Source: an uncultured Chlorobiaceae bacterium (GTDB lineage: Bacteria > Bacteroidota > Chlorobiia > Chlorobiales > Chlorobiaceae). Taken from it: 9,149 bases of DNA. A model generated the notes under the pieces. The model was not told the origin of the DNA. It did no database searches and worked only from the letters and a program-made list of their open reading frames with translations. The stretch covers positions 1-9,149 of the forward strand of contig CAILXE010000098.1 in NCBI GenBank assembly GCA_903838095.1, given 5' to 3'. Of the stretch, positions 1 to 6,333 are shown piece by piece (the first letter of the stretch is position 1; each line of letters begins with the position of its first letter). A program made the position numbers and the translations under genes.

Positions 1-1316
1 TCAATCTTCTTGCGCTCCATGCCGGTAAGACGCTGGAGACGCATCTCAAGAATCGCTTTCGATTGCAGTTCCGACAGACCAAACCGAACCATGAGTCGCT
101 CCTGGGCGGTAGCGGCATCCGGTGATTCACGAATCGTGGTAATCACCTCGTCAAGATTGTCGAGACAGATTTTCAGCCCTTCGAGGATATGAGCTCTTTT
201 TTCGGCAGTATTAAGATCAAACTGTGTGCGGCGCAGGATAATCTCATTGCGATGCTTGATATAGTAGTGCATCATCTCTTTGAGATTGAGGATCCTCGGG
301 ATGCCGTCTACCAGCGCAAGCATGATCACCCCGAAGGTGTCCTGCATCGGGGTATGTTTATAAAGATTGTTCAGCACAACCTTTGCAACCGCATCGCGTT
401 TCAGCTCAATCACCAATCGCATCCCGTCGCGATCCGACTCGTCACGAATATCCGCGATACCTTCAAGCTTTTTATCATGAACCAGCTCAACGATTTTCTC
501 AATCAATCGTACCTTGTTGACCTGATAGGGTAATTCAGTAACAACAATGGATTCCCGGCCGTTTTTCTGGGTAACCTCCACAATGGCCCTGGCACGAATG
601 ACCACTTTGCCTCTGCCGGTCAGGTACGCCGAACGAACACCTTCATAACCGTAGATAATGCCGCCTGTCGGAAAATCAGGCGCGATAACATATTTCATCA
701 GGTCGGCAATTTCCAGCTCAGGGTTTGCAATCAGGGCTATCATGCCATCAACAACCTCCCTGAGATTCTGTGGCGGAATATTGGTTGCCATACCGACAGC
801 AATACCGGACGAACCATTCACTAGAAGGTTGGGAATAGCCGAAGGAAGAACGGTAGGCTCCTCAAGGGAGTCGTCAAAATTAAGTGCAAAGTCAACAGTA
901 CCTTTATCAAGATCCTTGAGCATTTCACCGGCAATGCTCTTCATGCGCACCTCAGTGTACCGCATGGCAGCAGGGGAGTCACCATCGACAGAACCAAAGT
1001 TTCCCTGACCGTCAATAAGAGGATAGCGCATTGAAAATTCCTGCACCAGACGCACCAGACTGTCATACACCGCCGTATCACCATGGGGGTGAAACTTGCC
1101 AAGCACTTCACCGACAACACGCGCCGACTTTTTATGTGGCTTGCCCGCCTGCAGGCCAAGCTCGTGCATACCAAAAAGCACCCGACGGTGCACCGGCTTC
1201 AGACCGTCCCGCACATCAGGCAACGCACGACTGACAATGACCGACATTGAGTAATCGAGATAAGAACCCCGCATTTCTTCTTCAATACTGATCGGGACTA
1301 TTCTTTCACGCTGCAT
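1..1316 (-). CDS. gyrA: DNA gyrase subunit A, N-terminal part (3' end beyond window)
   Basis: GyrA is the DNA-breaking and rejoining subunit of the A2B2 gyrase, which introduces negative supercoils using ATP hydrolysed by GyrB. About 438 residues are visible, covering the winged-helix and tower region. They start [10 protein letters not shown] and include [20 protein letters not shown] near residues 21-40 and PVHRR at 41-45. The active-site tyrosine is Tyr120 in AAMRYTEV. The quinolone-determining stretch [10 protein letters not shown] (76-85) carries Thr81 and Asp85 at the positions of E. coli Ser83 and Asp87. The C-terminal pinwheel domain and GyrA box lie outside the window, so ParC is not formally excluded, but the close match to GyrA through residue 438 favours GyrA. 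The ATG at 1316 is preceded by AGGA (1324-1327) with a 7-nt spacer, and family alignment starts right after it. It lies 122 nt downstream of rsfS on the same strand with no clear terminator between, so some read-through transcription is plausible. Confidence 0.96.
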   Translation of the reverse strand, partial: MQRERIVPISIEEEMRGSYLDYSMSVIVSRALPDVRDGLKPVHRRVLFGMHELGLQAGKPHKKSARVVGEVLGKFHPHGDTAVYDSLVRLVQEFSMRYPLIDGQGNFGSVDGDSPAAMRYTEVRMKSIAGEMLKDLDKGTVDFALNFDDSLEEPTVLPSAIPNLLVNGSSGIAVGMATNIPPQNLREVVDGMIALIANPELEIADLMKYVIAPDFPTGGIIYGYEGVRSAYLTGRGKVVIRARAIVEVTQKNGRESIVVTELPYQVNKVRLIEKIVELVHDKKLEGIADIRDESDRDGMRLVIELKRDAVAKVVLNNLYKHTPMQDTFGVIMLALVDGIPRILNLKEMMHYYIKHRNEIILRRTQFDLNTAEKRAHILEGLKICLDNLDEVITTIRESPDAATAQERLMVRFGLSELQSKAILEMRLQRLTGMERKKI

Positions 1317-1362
1317 ATATGGATCCTGGGTGATAATTGAAAGAAATAACTCAAAGGCGTAA

Positions 1363-1368
1363 TGTATA
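1363..1368 (-). promoter_or_regulatory. Candidate -10 element for gyrA
   Basis: In the 122-nt gap between rsfS and gyrA the minus strand reads TATACA, a good -10 hexamer, about 46 nt upstream of the gyrA ATG. No convincing -35 hexamer sits 16-18 nt upstream; the 17-nt position reads CAGTAA. A housekeeping promoter here is plausible, but the only support is one hexamer in an AT-rich stretch. Confidence 0.25.
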
Positions 1369-1438
1369 AAAAACTGTCTGAATTCTTACTGAAGCAGAGA
1401 CTGCAACACATTGAAATTGCAGATATGCCAGCAGAATA

Positions 1439-1828
1439 TCAGCTCAACAGTACTTCTGGCGCATCCGACCAAAGGGATTCCAGATCATAATAACGTCGCT
1501 CATCCGGCATGAAAATATGCACAACAACATCAACATAGTCCATCAGAATCCAGTGCATGGACTCCATTCCTTCCACATGCATTGGACGCTCTCCATCCTC
1601 CTTCAGCTCATCAATAATGTATTCTGCTGCCGCCTTTGCCTTCCGCTCAGAATCGGCGGTTATAATCACAAAAAAGTCAGTCATTGAGGTCAAGCCCCTC
1701 AAATCAAGAATCTTCACATCTTCACACTTCTTCTCAAGCGACAACTCAGCAGCTCTCTTCGCCAGCAATTCAGCGACAGCTATCTCTCTGCCCTGACCCA
1801 CGCTTTCTCCATCTCTCAAACTACTCAT
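1439..1828 (-). CDS. rsfS: Ribosomal silencing factor RsfS (Iojap/DUF143 family)
   Basis: RsfS binds ribosomal protein L14 on the large subunit and blocks joining to the small subunit, lowering translation during starvation. The 129-residue protein has the compact family domain from about residue 15 to the end. Visible family features are the [15 protein letters not shown] segment (41-55), the HVEGMES...W stretch (84-93), VVVHIF at 101-106 and [10 protein letters not shown] at 111-120. I place the start at the ATG at 1828 because AAGGA (1838-1842) lies 9 nt upstream. An in-frame TTG at 1837 would directly abut that ribosome-binding site and is unlikely. Length is normal for the family. In many bacteria rsfS sits beside nadD, but no nadD is seen here; instead it is upstream of gyrA and downstream (by 172 nt, across a terminator) of the tsaB operon. 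Confidence 0.93.
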   Translation of the reverse strand: MSSLRDGESVGQGREIAVAELLAKRAAELSLEKKCEDVKILDLRGLTSMTDFFVIITADSERKAKAAAEYIIDELKEDGERPMHVEGMESMHWILMDYVDVVVHIFMPDERRYYDLESLWSDAPEVLLS

Positions 1829-1851
1829 AAACCTCAATCCTTCATAAATGA

Positions 1852-1857
1852 ACTATA
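1852..1857 (-). promoter_or_regulatory. Candidate -10 element for rsfS
   Basis: The minus strand reads TATAGT here, one mismatch from the -10 consensus, 24 nt upstream of the rsfS ATG and 9 nt upstream of its ribosome-binding site. That would give a short leader. No good -35 hexamer is visible at normal spacing. The location, after the tsaB terminator and before rsfS, supports a separate promoter, but the sequence evidence is weak. Confidence 0.3.
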
Positions 1858-1930
1858 TTTCACAATAACTTACCAAGGCCCGTCTACAAAACAACTCATA
1901 CAGGCCAATAATGGCAGTTTTTTAACATAC

Positions 1931-1977
1931 AAAAAAGCCGGCTCACTGGAGCAAAAAAAGGCAGCGAGAGGCCCGGC
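1931..1977 (-). terminator. Rho-independent terminator after tsaB
   Basis: On the minus strand the 5' arm GCCGGGCCTCTCGCTG pairs with the 3' arm CAGTGAGCCGGC. The helix consists of GCCGG/CCGGC, CTC/GAG and CTG/CAG segments separated by a 2-nt bulge and a small internal loop. Six T residues follow directly (plus-strand A run at 1931-1936). It begins 23 nt past the tsaB stop codon and fits the end of the scpA-DUF1015-tsaE-tsaB operon. Confidence 0.65.
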
Positions 1978-2000
1978 ATACTCAGGCTGGAAGAGAAGCA

Positions 2001-2681
2001 TCACCATTTCCCGCCATTTGGGCTGAACGCCTGCCGGTAATCCGGAGTAACCCCATTCAACTCCGCAGCACCAGCCAGCGAAAAAAGCCTTTCAGCAGCC
2101 GAACAAAGTGACAGGGCGGAAAAGAAGTCCGCGTCCCGGTACCCTGCGCCGGAACCGGCCAGCAAAGGCACCAACTCATTGAGCCTGCGCCCGACCACAA
2201 CAGTCCCGGCATTCCGGGCAAAAGCCGCAGCAGCGGTAACAACATCAGCAGCAGAACCGCGATGCACATCATCATGCCACAGGCCTGAGAAAAGATCTTC
2301 CGCATGATATGCCGCATAGTAATATTCACCTTTCCGGGCAGGAATAACTGCAATCACCGTACCTGCGGTTGCCCGAAATGATGAAGCCATAGCCGGCATG
2401 GTGGGAACCGGTACAAGCGGAATACCGAGCCCATAGGCAATCCCTTTAGCCACAGACATGCCAATACGCAAAGCAGTAAATGAGCCCGGGCCGGACGAAA
2501 TGGCTATTCCGGATAACTCCTTGCGCTGAAGACCACTCTCCTTCATCACCTGTTCGACAAGCGGCACAAGCGATTCCGCCGCCTTTTTCCAGTCCGGGCT
2601 CACCGCCTCGGAAACGATACCGGAGCTCGACACCGCAACACTCAGGGCTTCATGGGTACACTCAATGACCAGAATATTCAT
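2001..2681 (-). CDS. tsaB: tRNA threonylcarbamoyladenosine biosynthesis protein TsaB
   Basis: TsaB is the inactive, scaffold-like paralogue of TsaD in the ASKHA fold. It dimerises with TsaD and, with TsaE, forms the complex that transfers the threonylcarbamoyl group to A37 of ANN-reading tRNAs. The 226-residue length is typical. Recognisable are the N-terminal strand MNILVIECTHEALSVAV and the family signature SGPGSFTALRIG (63-74), followed by SVAKGIAYGLGIPLV. The C-terminal half is short and variable, as usual for TsaB compared with TsaD. The ATG at 2681 overlaps the tsaE stop codon in an ATGA arrangement, so translation is probably coupled to tsaE; no Shine-Dalgarno sequence is visible upstream. 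It is the last gene before the terminator at 1931-1977. TsaC and TsaD are not in the window. Confidence 0.93.
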   Translation of the reverse strand: MNILVIECTHEALSVAVSSSGIVSEAVSPDWKKAAESLVPLVEQVMKESGLQRKELSGIAISSGPGSFTALRIGMSVAKGIAYGLGIPLVPVPTMPAMASSFRATAGTVIAVIPARKGEYYYAAYHAEDLFSGLWHDDVHRGSAADVVTAAAAFARNAGTVVVGRRLNELVPLLAGSGAGYRDADFFSALSLCSAAERLFSLAGAAELNGVTPDYRQAFSPNGGKW

Positions 2682-3124
2682 CGAACAGAGCGTTTAATAA
2701 TAATTCGGCGGCTTTCGGCGCCAGCGTACTCAAGGGAAACCTCTACCGTATAAAGAGAGGAGAACTCGGAAAATCGCTCCGCCCACTCCACAAAAGAGAA
2801 GTCGCCGCCGGAAAGATATTCGTCGAACCCGATAGCTTCAAGCTCCCGAAGTGATTCGATTCTGTAGAGATCAAAATGGTGCAGCGCAACCTCTTCACCA
2901 TCAAGTGACCCGTGGTAAATATTGAACAGTGAGAAGGTGGGACTGGAGAGCTGTTCATCACAGTGAAAAAACTCTGTAACCCCTCTCATGAAAAGAGTTT
3001 TACCCGCTCCAGGCTCTCCTGTAAGAGAGATAATCTCTCCCGGTTGCAGACTTGCCGCAAACTGCCGGGCAATCTGGCGTGTCTCATGCCCGGAATGCGA
3101 GAAAAACTCTTCGGTCATTGGCAT
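2678..3124 (-). CDS. tsaE: tRNA threonylcarbamoyladenosine biosynthesis ATPase TsaE
   Basis: TsaE is the small P-loop ATPase that resets the TsaB-TsaD complex during t6A synthesis. The 148-residue protein has a Walker A motif GEPGAGKT at 36-43. It also has the family motif SPTFSLFNIY at 61-70, HFDLYRIES at 83-91 containing the conserved Asp85, and GFDEYL (99-104) followed by VEWAER at 112-117. All are in the expected order and spacing. The start is taken as the ATG at 3124, which follows the upstream stop codon directly (TGA then ATG). A second ATG at 3118 is possible and would remove only two residues. No Shine-Dalgarno sequence is seen, so re-initiation by ribosomes finishing the DUF1015 gene is likely. 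Its 3' end overlaps tsaB by 4 bp, matching the shared pathway. Confidence 0.95.
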   Translation of the reverse strand: MPMTEEFFSHSGHETRQIARQFAASLQPGEIISLTGEPGAGKTLFMRGVTEFFHCDEQLSSPTFSLFNIYHGSLDGEEVALHHFDLYRIESLRELEAIGFDEYLSGGDFSFVEWAERFSEFSSLYTVEVSLEYAGAESRRIIIKRSVR

Positions 3125-4399
3125 TCAGGCAATCGAATGAAATACAAGACCCGTCATGATCTTGGGATAGAAAAAGGTTGACTTCTGCGGCATAACCTCC
3201 CCCGTCTCCGATACCGCCAACACCTCTTCAACCGTCGTCGGCTTGACCACAAACCCCACCTGCACCTTGCCCGATTCCACTGCTTCAAAAACCTCCCTGT
3301 CGTCCTTGACATAGGTGAGATTGCTCTGTTTCGCCATGGCCTCCTGCGAAATACCAAGCAGTTTTCCCAAAACAAGATCGTGCAGCAAAACCAGACCAAG
3401 CCGCTTCAGTGCTTCAGGGCGCGATGGGTCAACCAGAGCCTGCGGATCGCTCTTAAGGGTTATACCGAGAACAGTGCCCGGAGAGACCACTCCGTAGGTA
3501 AAGGTTGAAGACTCCCGCTCAAAAAAGAGTTTAAGTTCTGACCTGTCGCGCAGTTCGGTCAAAGTAAAATGCTCTTCCAGAGCTGACCTTAACGCTGCGC
3601 CATCAAAACCCTCCAGACTGTGTACCAGACGATGAATCGGAAAGATAAGCAGCCCTTCGTCATGAATATTGGCGAGATAGGTCAGAATAAAATTATACGG
3701 CTCATCGCCTGTATGAGCCGGGTTGGCCGCCGCACGTTCATTGCGGTAATTGACTCCGGTATCGTAACGATGATGACCGTCGGCAATATAAACAGAAAGT
3801 TCCTGCAATGACTGCTGAAACTCTCCAACCAGCGATGGATCCGTAATCCTCCACATCCGGTTTCTCACCCCCTGAAACTGCGCATCAATAATTGGCTCAT
3901 TGGCCTCAGCAAAGCTTTTCATAACACGATCAGCGGTTTTGCTTTCGTCGGCATAGAGTCCAAAAATACTGCTGATATTGGTTTGGGTTTTTCTGAAAAG
4001 ATTCAGTCGGTCAGCCTTTGGGCCTGAAAGAGTCTTTTCATGCGGCAGTACCTTTTTTTCTGAAAAATCATACAGGCGCATGGCAGCAAAAAAACCGCAT
4101 CTGGTGTGTGACGCGCCATCAGAATCCTCAAAAGTCTGAAAATAGGGATAGATCGCGGGCACGGCGTCGTTCTGAAGCTCTCCCTTTTGAAACCACTCCG
4201 CAATGCGCGACGCGGCAGCAGCATAGGGATCATCCTCCATGGGCAACTCAAGCCTTATGGCATTAAGCGGTGAACTTCCATAGAGCTTCTGTTGAAACGC
4301 TGGAGAGATGACATCGTAAGGAGGACAAATCAGTCCGTCCGCACTCTTGAGCAATTCGGGATTGTATAACATTCCCTTGAAAGGCATAATGTCTGGCAT
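3125..4399 (-). CDS. DUF1015 family protein of unknown function
   Basis: This 424-residue protein belongs to the DUF1015 family, whose role I cannot state with confidence. Family motifs visible are PFKG (6-9), CPPYDVIS (25-32), HEKT (120-123), ADGHHRYDT (206-214), FPIHRLV (253-259) and MPQKSTFFYPK (403-413) close to the C-terminus. There is no signal peptide or membrane segment, so it should be cytoplasmic. Some databases label relatives 'SpoOJ/ParB-like'; the DGHHR motif resembles that of ParB/sulfiredoxin-fold enzymes, which include free-serine kinases, but this is only an analogy. I prefer the ATG at 4399, 12 nt after the scpA stop. A TTG at 4408 and an ATG at 4387 are alternatives; none has a clear ribosome-binding site. 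It is tightly packed between scpA and tsaE, implying shared expression rather than a proven shared function. Confidence 0.88.
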   Translation of the reverse strand: MPDIMPFKGMLYNPELLKSADGLICPPYDVISPAFQQKLYGSSPLNAIRLELPMEDDPYAAAASRIAEWFQKGELQNDAVPAIYPYFQTFEDSDGASHTRCGFFAAMRLYDFSEKKVLPHEKTLSGPKADRLNLFRKTQTNISSIFGLYADESKTADRVMKSFAEANEPIIDAQFQGVRNRMWRITDPSLVGEFQQSLQELSVYIADGHHRYDTGVNYRNERAAANPAHTGDEPYNFILTYLANIHDEGLLIFPIHRLVHSLEGFDGAALRSALEEHFTLTELRDRSELKLFFERESSTFTYGVVSPGTVLGITLKSDPQALVDPSRPEALKRLGLVLLHDLVLGKLLGISQEAMAKQSNLTYVKDDREVFEAVESGKVQVGFVVKPTTVEEVLAVSETGEVMPQKSTFFYPKIMTGLVFHSIA

Positions 4400-4411
4400 A
4401 CGTCGCAATGA

Positions 4412-5158
4412 TTAGATGGTTACGGCCGGAGGAGACGACCCTGCTCTCAGGGCTATCCAGAAATCGTCATGGTCATCCTTGACCAGCACAATAATTTTTC
4501 TGTTTTTACAAAGCTCAAGCACGGCAAGAAAAGTTACAACAAGAATGAGTCGTTCCGTGAAACCTTCAAGTACCGAAAGAAATGAAACCTGCACACTCTC
4601 CTGAAGTTTCGCTAAAATGAGGGCGCTCTGCTCTTCGACGGTGACCGGGGCGTCCATGACGTTACGAACCATTGGAGGCGGCAAGCTTTCAAGCGCTGAT
4701 TTATAGGCAAGCATAAGATTGTAGAGCGTTGGACGATGAACCAGTTCTTCAAGTTCATCGATGACGTCAGGTTCAAACTCCTCAAAACAGCCGCGCGCAA
4801 AAAGATTTGCCCGTACTTCGGCAAGCTGATTCAGGGCAATGGAACCCTCCTTAATCCGCTTGTATTCAAGCAAGCGCTGAACCAGCTCGGTGCGCGGATC
4901 AAATTCGTCAGTGTTCACATCATCCTCAACCTGACGAGGAAGCAGCATTTTTGCCTTGATGCTCATCAGCATTGAGGCCATATAGATAAAATCAGCCGCA
5001 ATTTCAAGGTTAAGGCTTCTTGCGTCGCCGATATAGCTGATAAAATCAGTGGTAATTTTTGAAATCGGAATATTATAGATATCCAGTTCATCGCGCCTGA
5101 TAAAAAAAAGCAGCAAATCAAGCGGCCCTTCAAATTCTTCGAGGCTGATCCTGAACAT
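4412..5158 (-). CDS. scpA: Segregation and condensation protein A
   Basis: ScpA is the kleisin subunit that bridges the two Smc heads of the bacterial condensin and recruits ScpB. The 248-residue length is normal. The N-terminal Smc-neck-binding region shows the hallmark FEGPLDLLLFFIRRDELDI (9-27), and then FIYMASMLMSIKAKMLLP near 57-74. The middle is acidic and variable. The C-terminal winged helix (about 170-245) carries FTERLILVVTFLAVLELCKN. The ATG at 5158 is the only sensible start, because an in-frame stop lies upstream at 5189-5191 with no other start between; there is no clear Shine-Dalgarno sequence. It is the first gene of the operon with DUF1015, tsaE and tsaB. ScpB, its usual partner, is not in the window. 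Confidence 0.95.
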   Translation of the reverse strand: MFRISLEEFEGPLDLLLFFIRRDELDIYNIPISKITTDFISYIGDARSLNLEIAADFIYMASMLMSIKAKMLLPRQVEDDVNTDEFDPRTELVQRLLEYKRIKEGSIALNQLAEVRANLFARGCFEEFEPDVIDELEELVHRPTLYNLMLAYKSALESLPPPMVRNVMDAPVTVEEQSALILAKLQESVQVSFLSVLEGFTERLILVVTFLAVLELCKNRKIIVLVKDDHDDFWIALRAGSSPPAVTI

Positions 5159-5194
5159 GAACTGGTCGGTGTGTTGAGAAAATGAACTTTAGGC

Positions 5195-5224
5195 AAGATA
5201 GAAAAAGCAGAGAAACATGTACAA
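5195..5224 (-). promoter_or_regulatory. Candidate promoter for the scpA operon
   Basis: In the 198-nt divergent gap, the minus strand has TTGTAC (5219-5224), an 18-nt spacer, then TATCTT (5195-5200), ending 36 nt before the scpA ATG. The two hexamers match 3/6 and 4/6 of the sigma-70-type consensus. This is only a plausible placement. On the plus strand a TTGACG at 5303-5308 could serve the divergent TPR gene, but no -10 box lies at proper spacing. Confidence 0.3.
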
Positions 5225-5356
5225 ATAAACGCCAGTGAAGAGTGCGATGGCGCAAGTGATAAAAAAGAGGCTTCAAATTTCCGAAAACTTCAGTATTTAG
5301 CATTGACGCTGCATTCAGGCGTTATCCCATAGATACTTTTGAACTGAAAAACAGCA

Positions 5357-5917
5357 ATGAAAAGGATTTTGTGTTTTATCTCTGTTGCAGCAACATTGAT
5401 GATGCTATCAACAGGCATTACCCTTGCTGAATCAGCCAGCAGCGCATTTGATCTGGGATTTGAAAAGCACATGCAGGGCGACCTTAAAACTGCGATAAAA
5501 TATTATTCCAAAGCAATCGACAAGGAACCATCATTTGCCATGGCTTTCCAGATGCGGGGTATAGCAGAACAGCAGTTAAAAAAATATTCACAAGCCATCA
5601 ATGACTATTCAATGGTCATAACAGTTGGTGAACCATATTTCAAGGCTGTCGGCTACTATAATCGTGGAATCGTAAAAAACATGACCGGCGACTACGCCGG
5701 AGCCATTCCTGATTTTACACAGGCTATTGAACTCGACAAAAAAATGGCGGTAGCATTTTTTCACCGGGGTATCGCCAGAAGTAAAATCGGTGATCTCGCA
5801 GGCCGCATGGAAGACTTTCGTCAGGCTGCGCAATTTGGTGATATCAATGCCCAGAAGTTGCTCAACACATACTATCCTGATTGGCAAAACAATCCAGCAC
5901 CTGAAGAACCCAAATAA
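5357..5917 (+). CDS. Exported tetratricopeptide-repeat (TPR) protein
   Basis: This 186-residue protein begins with a Sec signal peptide (basic MKR, hydrophobic core to about residue 20, probable cleavage after TLA at 24). There is no lipobox, so it is likely a soluble periplasmic protein. The rest is built of about four TPR units, near residues 27-60, 61-94, 97-130 and 131-164. They show the canonical pattern of G/A and Y/F positions, for example GDLKTAIKYYSKAI, YNRGIVKNMTGDYAGAI and FHRGIARSKIGDLAG. TPRs bind other proteins; no partner can be named from the sequence. A Pro/Glu-rich tail follows (NNPAPEEPK). It is the only plus-strand gene in the window, divergent from scpA and convergent with the P-II gene, so probably monocistronic. 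No strong ribosome-binding site precedes the ATG at 5357. Confidence 0.85.
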   Translation: MKRILCFISVAATLMMLSTGITLAESASSAFDLGFEKHMQGDLKTAIKYYSKAIDKEPSFAMAFQMRGIAEQQLKKYSQAINDYSMVITVGEPYFKAVGYYNRGIVKNMTGDYAGAIPDFTQAIELDKKMAVAFFHRGIARSKIGDLAGRMEDFRQAAQFGDINAQKLLNTYYPDWQNNPAPEEPK

Positions 5918-5939
5918 GCAGAAGAAGAGCCAATAACGA

Positions 5940-5969
5940 AAACGGGCAGGAATTATATCCTGCCCGTTT
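5940..5969. terminator. Bidirectional terminator between TPR gene and P-II gene
   Basis: A perfect 12-bp stem (AAACGGGCAGGA with TCCTGCCCGTTT) closes a 6-nt loop. It lies 22 nt past the TPR stop and 13 nt past the P-II stop of the opposing operon. The T runs are short (three on the plus strand, four on the minus strand), but the GC-rich core and convergent position make shared termination for both genes the natural reading. Confidence 0.8.
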
Positions 5970-5982
5970 AGCTGATGATCGG

Positions 5983-6324
5983 TCAGATCGCCGTGCCACC
6001 ACGCTCTCTGGTCCTTATACGAATACACTCCTCAAGCGGTGTTATAAATATCTTGCCGTCACCGATTTCGCCAACACCATGACTTGCCGCACTGATGATC
6101 GTATCAACAGTGATATCGACAAATTCATTGTTGACAGCGATATCAAGCCTGATTTTGGGGATCAGGTTCGGTGCTATTTTCTGGCCCCGGTAGATATCAA
6201 TATCCTCTTGCCTGCCATGACCGGTTACCCGGCTGACGGTTATCCTTGTTATATCGGCCTGGATCAGCGCTTCACGAACATGGTCAAGCCTGTCCGGCTG
6301 AATGATTGCTGTTATAAGTTTCAT
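5983..6324 (-). CDS. P-II family nitrogen regulatory protein (GlnB/GlnK-like)
   Basis: P-II proteins are trimers that read ATP/ADP and 2-oxoglutarate and bind targets such as Amt channels. The 113-residue protein has the standard fold: MKLITAIIQPDRLDHVREAL at the N-terminus, GRQ with Gln39, IPK with Lys57 (E. coli Lys58), the GDGKIF loop at 88-93 and RIRTRERG at 102-109. These nucleotide and 2-oxoglutarate contacts are kept. The T-loop reads IYRGQKIAPNLIPK: Tyr45 and Arg46 are kept (Arg46 corresponds to the Amt-plugging Arg47 of GlnK), but the uridylylated Tyr51 is replaced by Ile50. Control by GlnD uridylylation at that site is therefore impossible. The gene follows amt by 9 nt, so it is probably the Amt-gating P-II. 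It could equally be called glnK; I leave the symbol open. No Shine-Dalgarno sequence is visible before the ATG. Confidence 0.93.
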   Translation of the reverse strand: MKLITAIIQPDRLDHVREALIQADITRITVSRVTGHGRQEDIDIYRGQKIAPNLIPKIRLDIAVNNEFVDITVDTIISAASHGVGEIGDGKIFITPLEECIRIRTRERGGTAI

Positions 6325-6333
6325 TGCAACAAA

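Noticed and set aside
189..533. Plus-strand open frames across the gyrA region as possible genes
   Set aside because: They are antisense to strongly conserved GyrA sequence and show no motifs or ribosome-binding sites.
1071..1076. Threonine at the GyrA position of E. coli Ser83 as a quinolone-resistance mutation
   Set aside because: Thr occurs naturally at this site in many bacteria and Asp85 is wild type; no resistance claim can be made from it.
1829..1837. TTG start giving rsfS three extra residues
   Set aside because: The TTG abuts the AAGGA ribosome-binding site with no spacer, while the ATG at 1828 has a 9-nt spacer.
5303..5335. TTGACG as -35 with TAGATA as -10 for the TPR gene
   Set aside because: The spacer is 21 nt, well outside the usual 16-18 nt, so the pair does not make a credible promoter.
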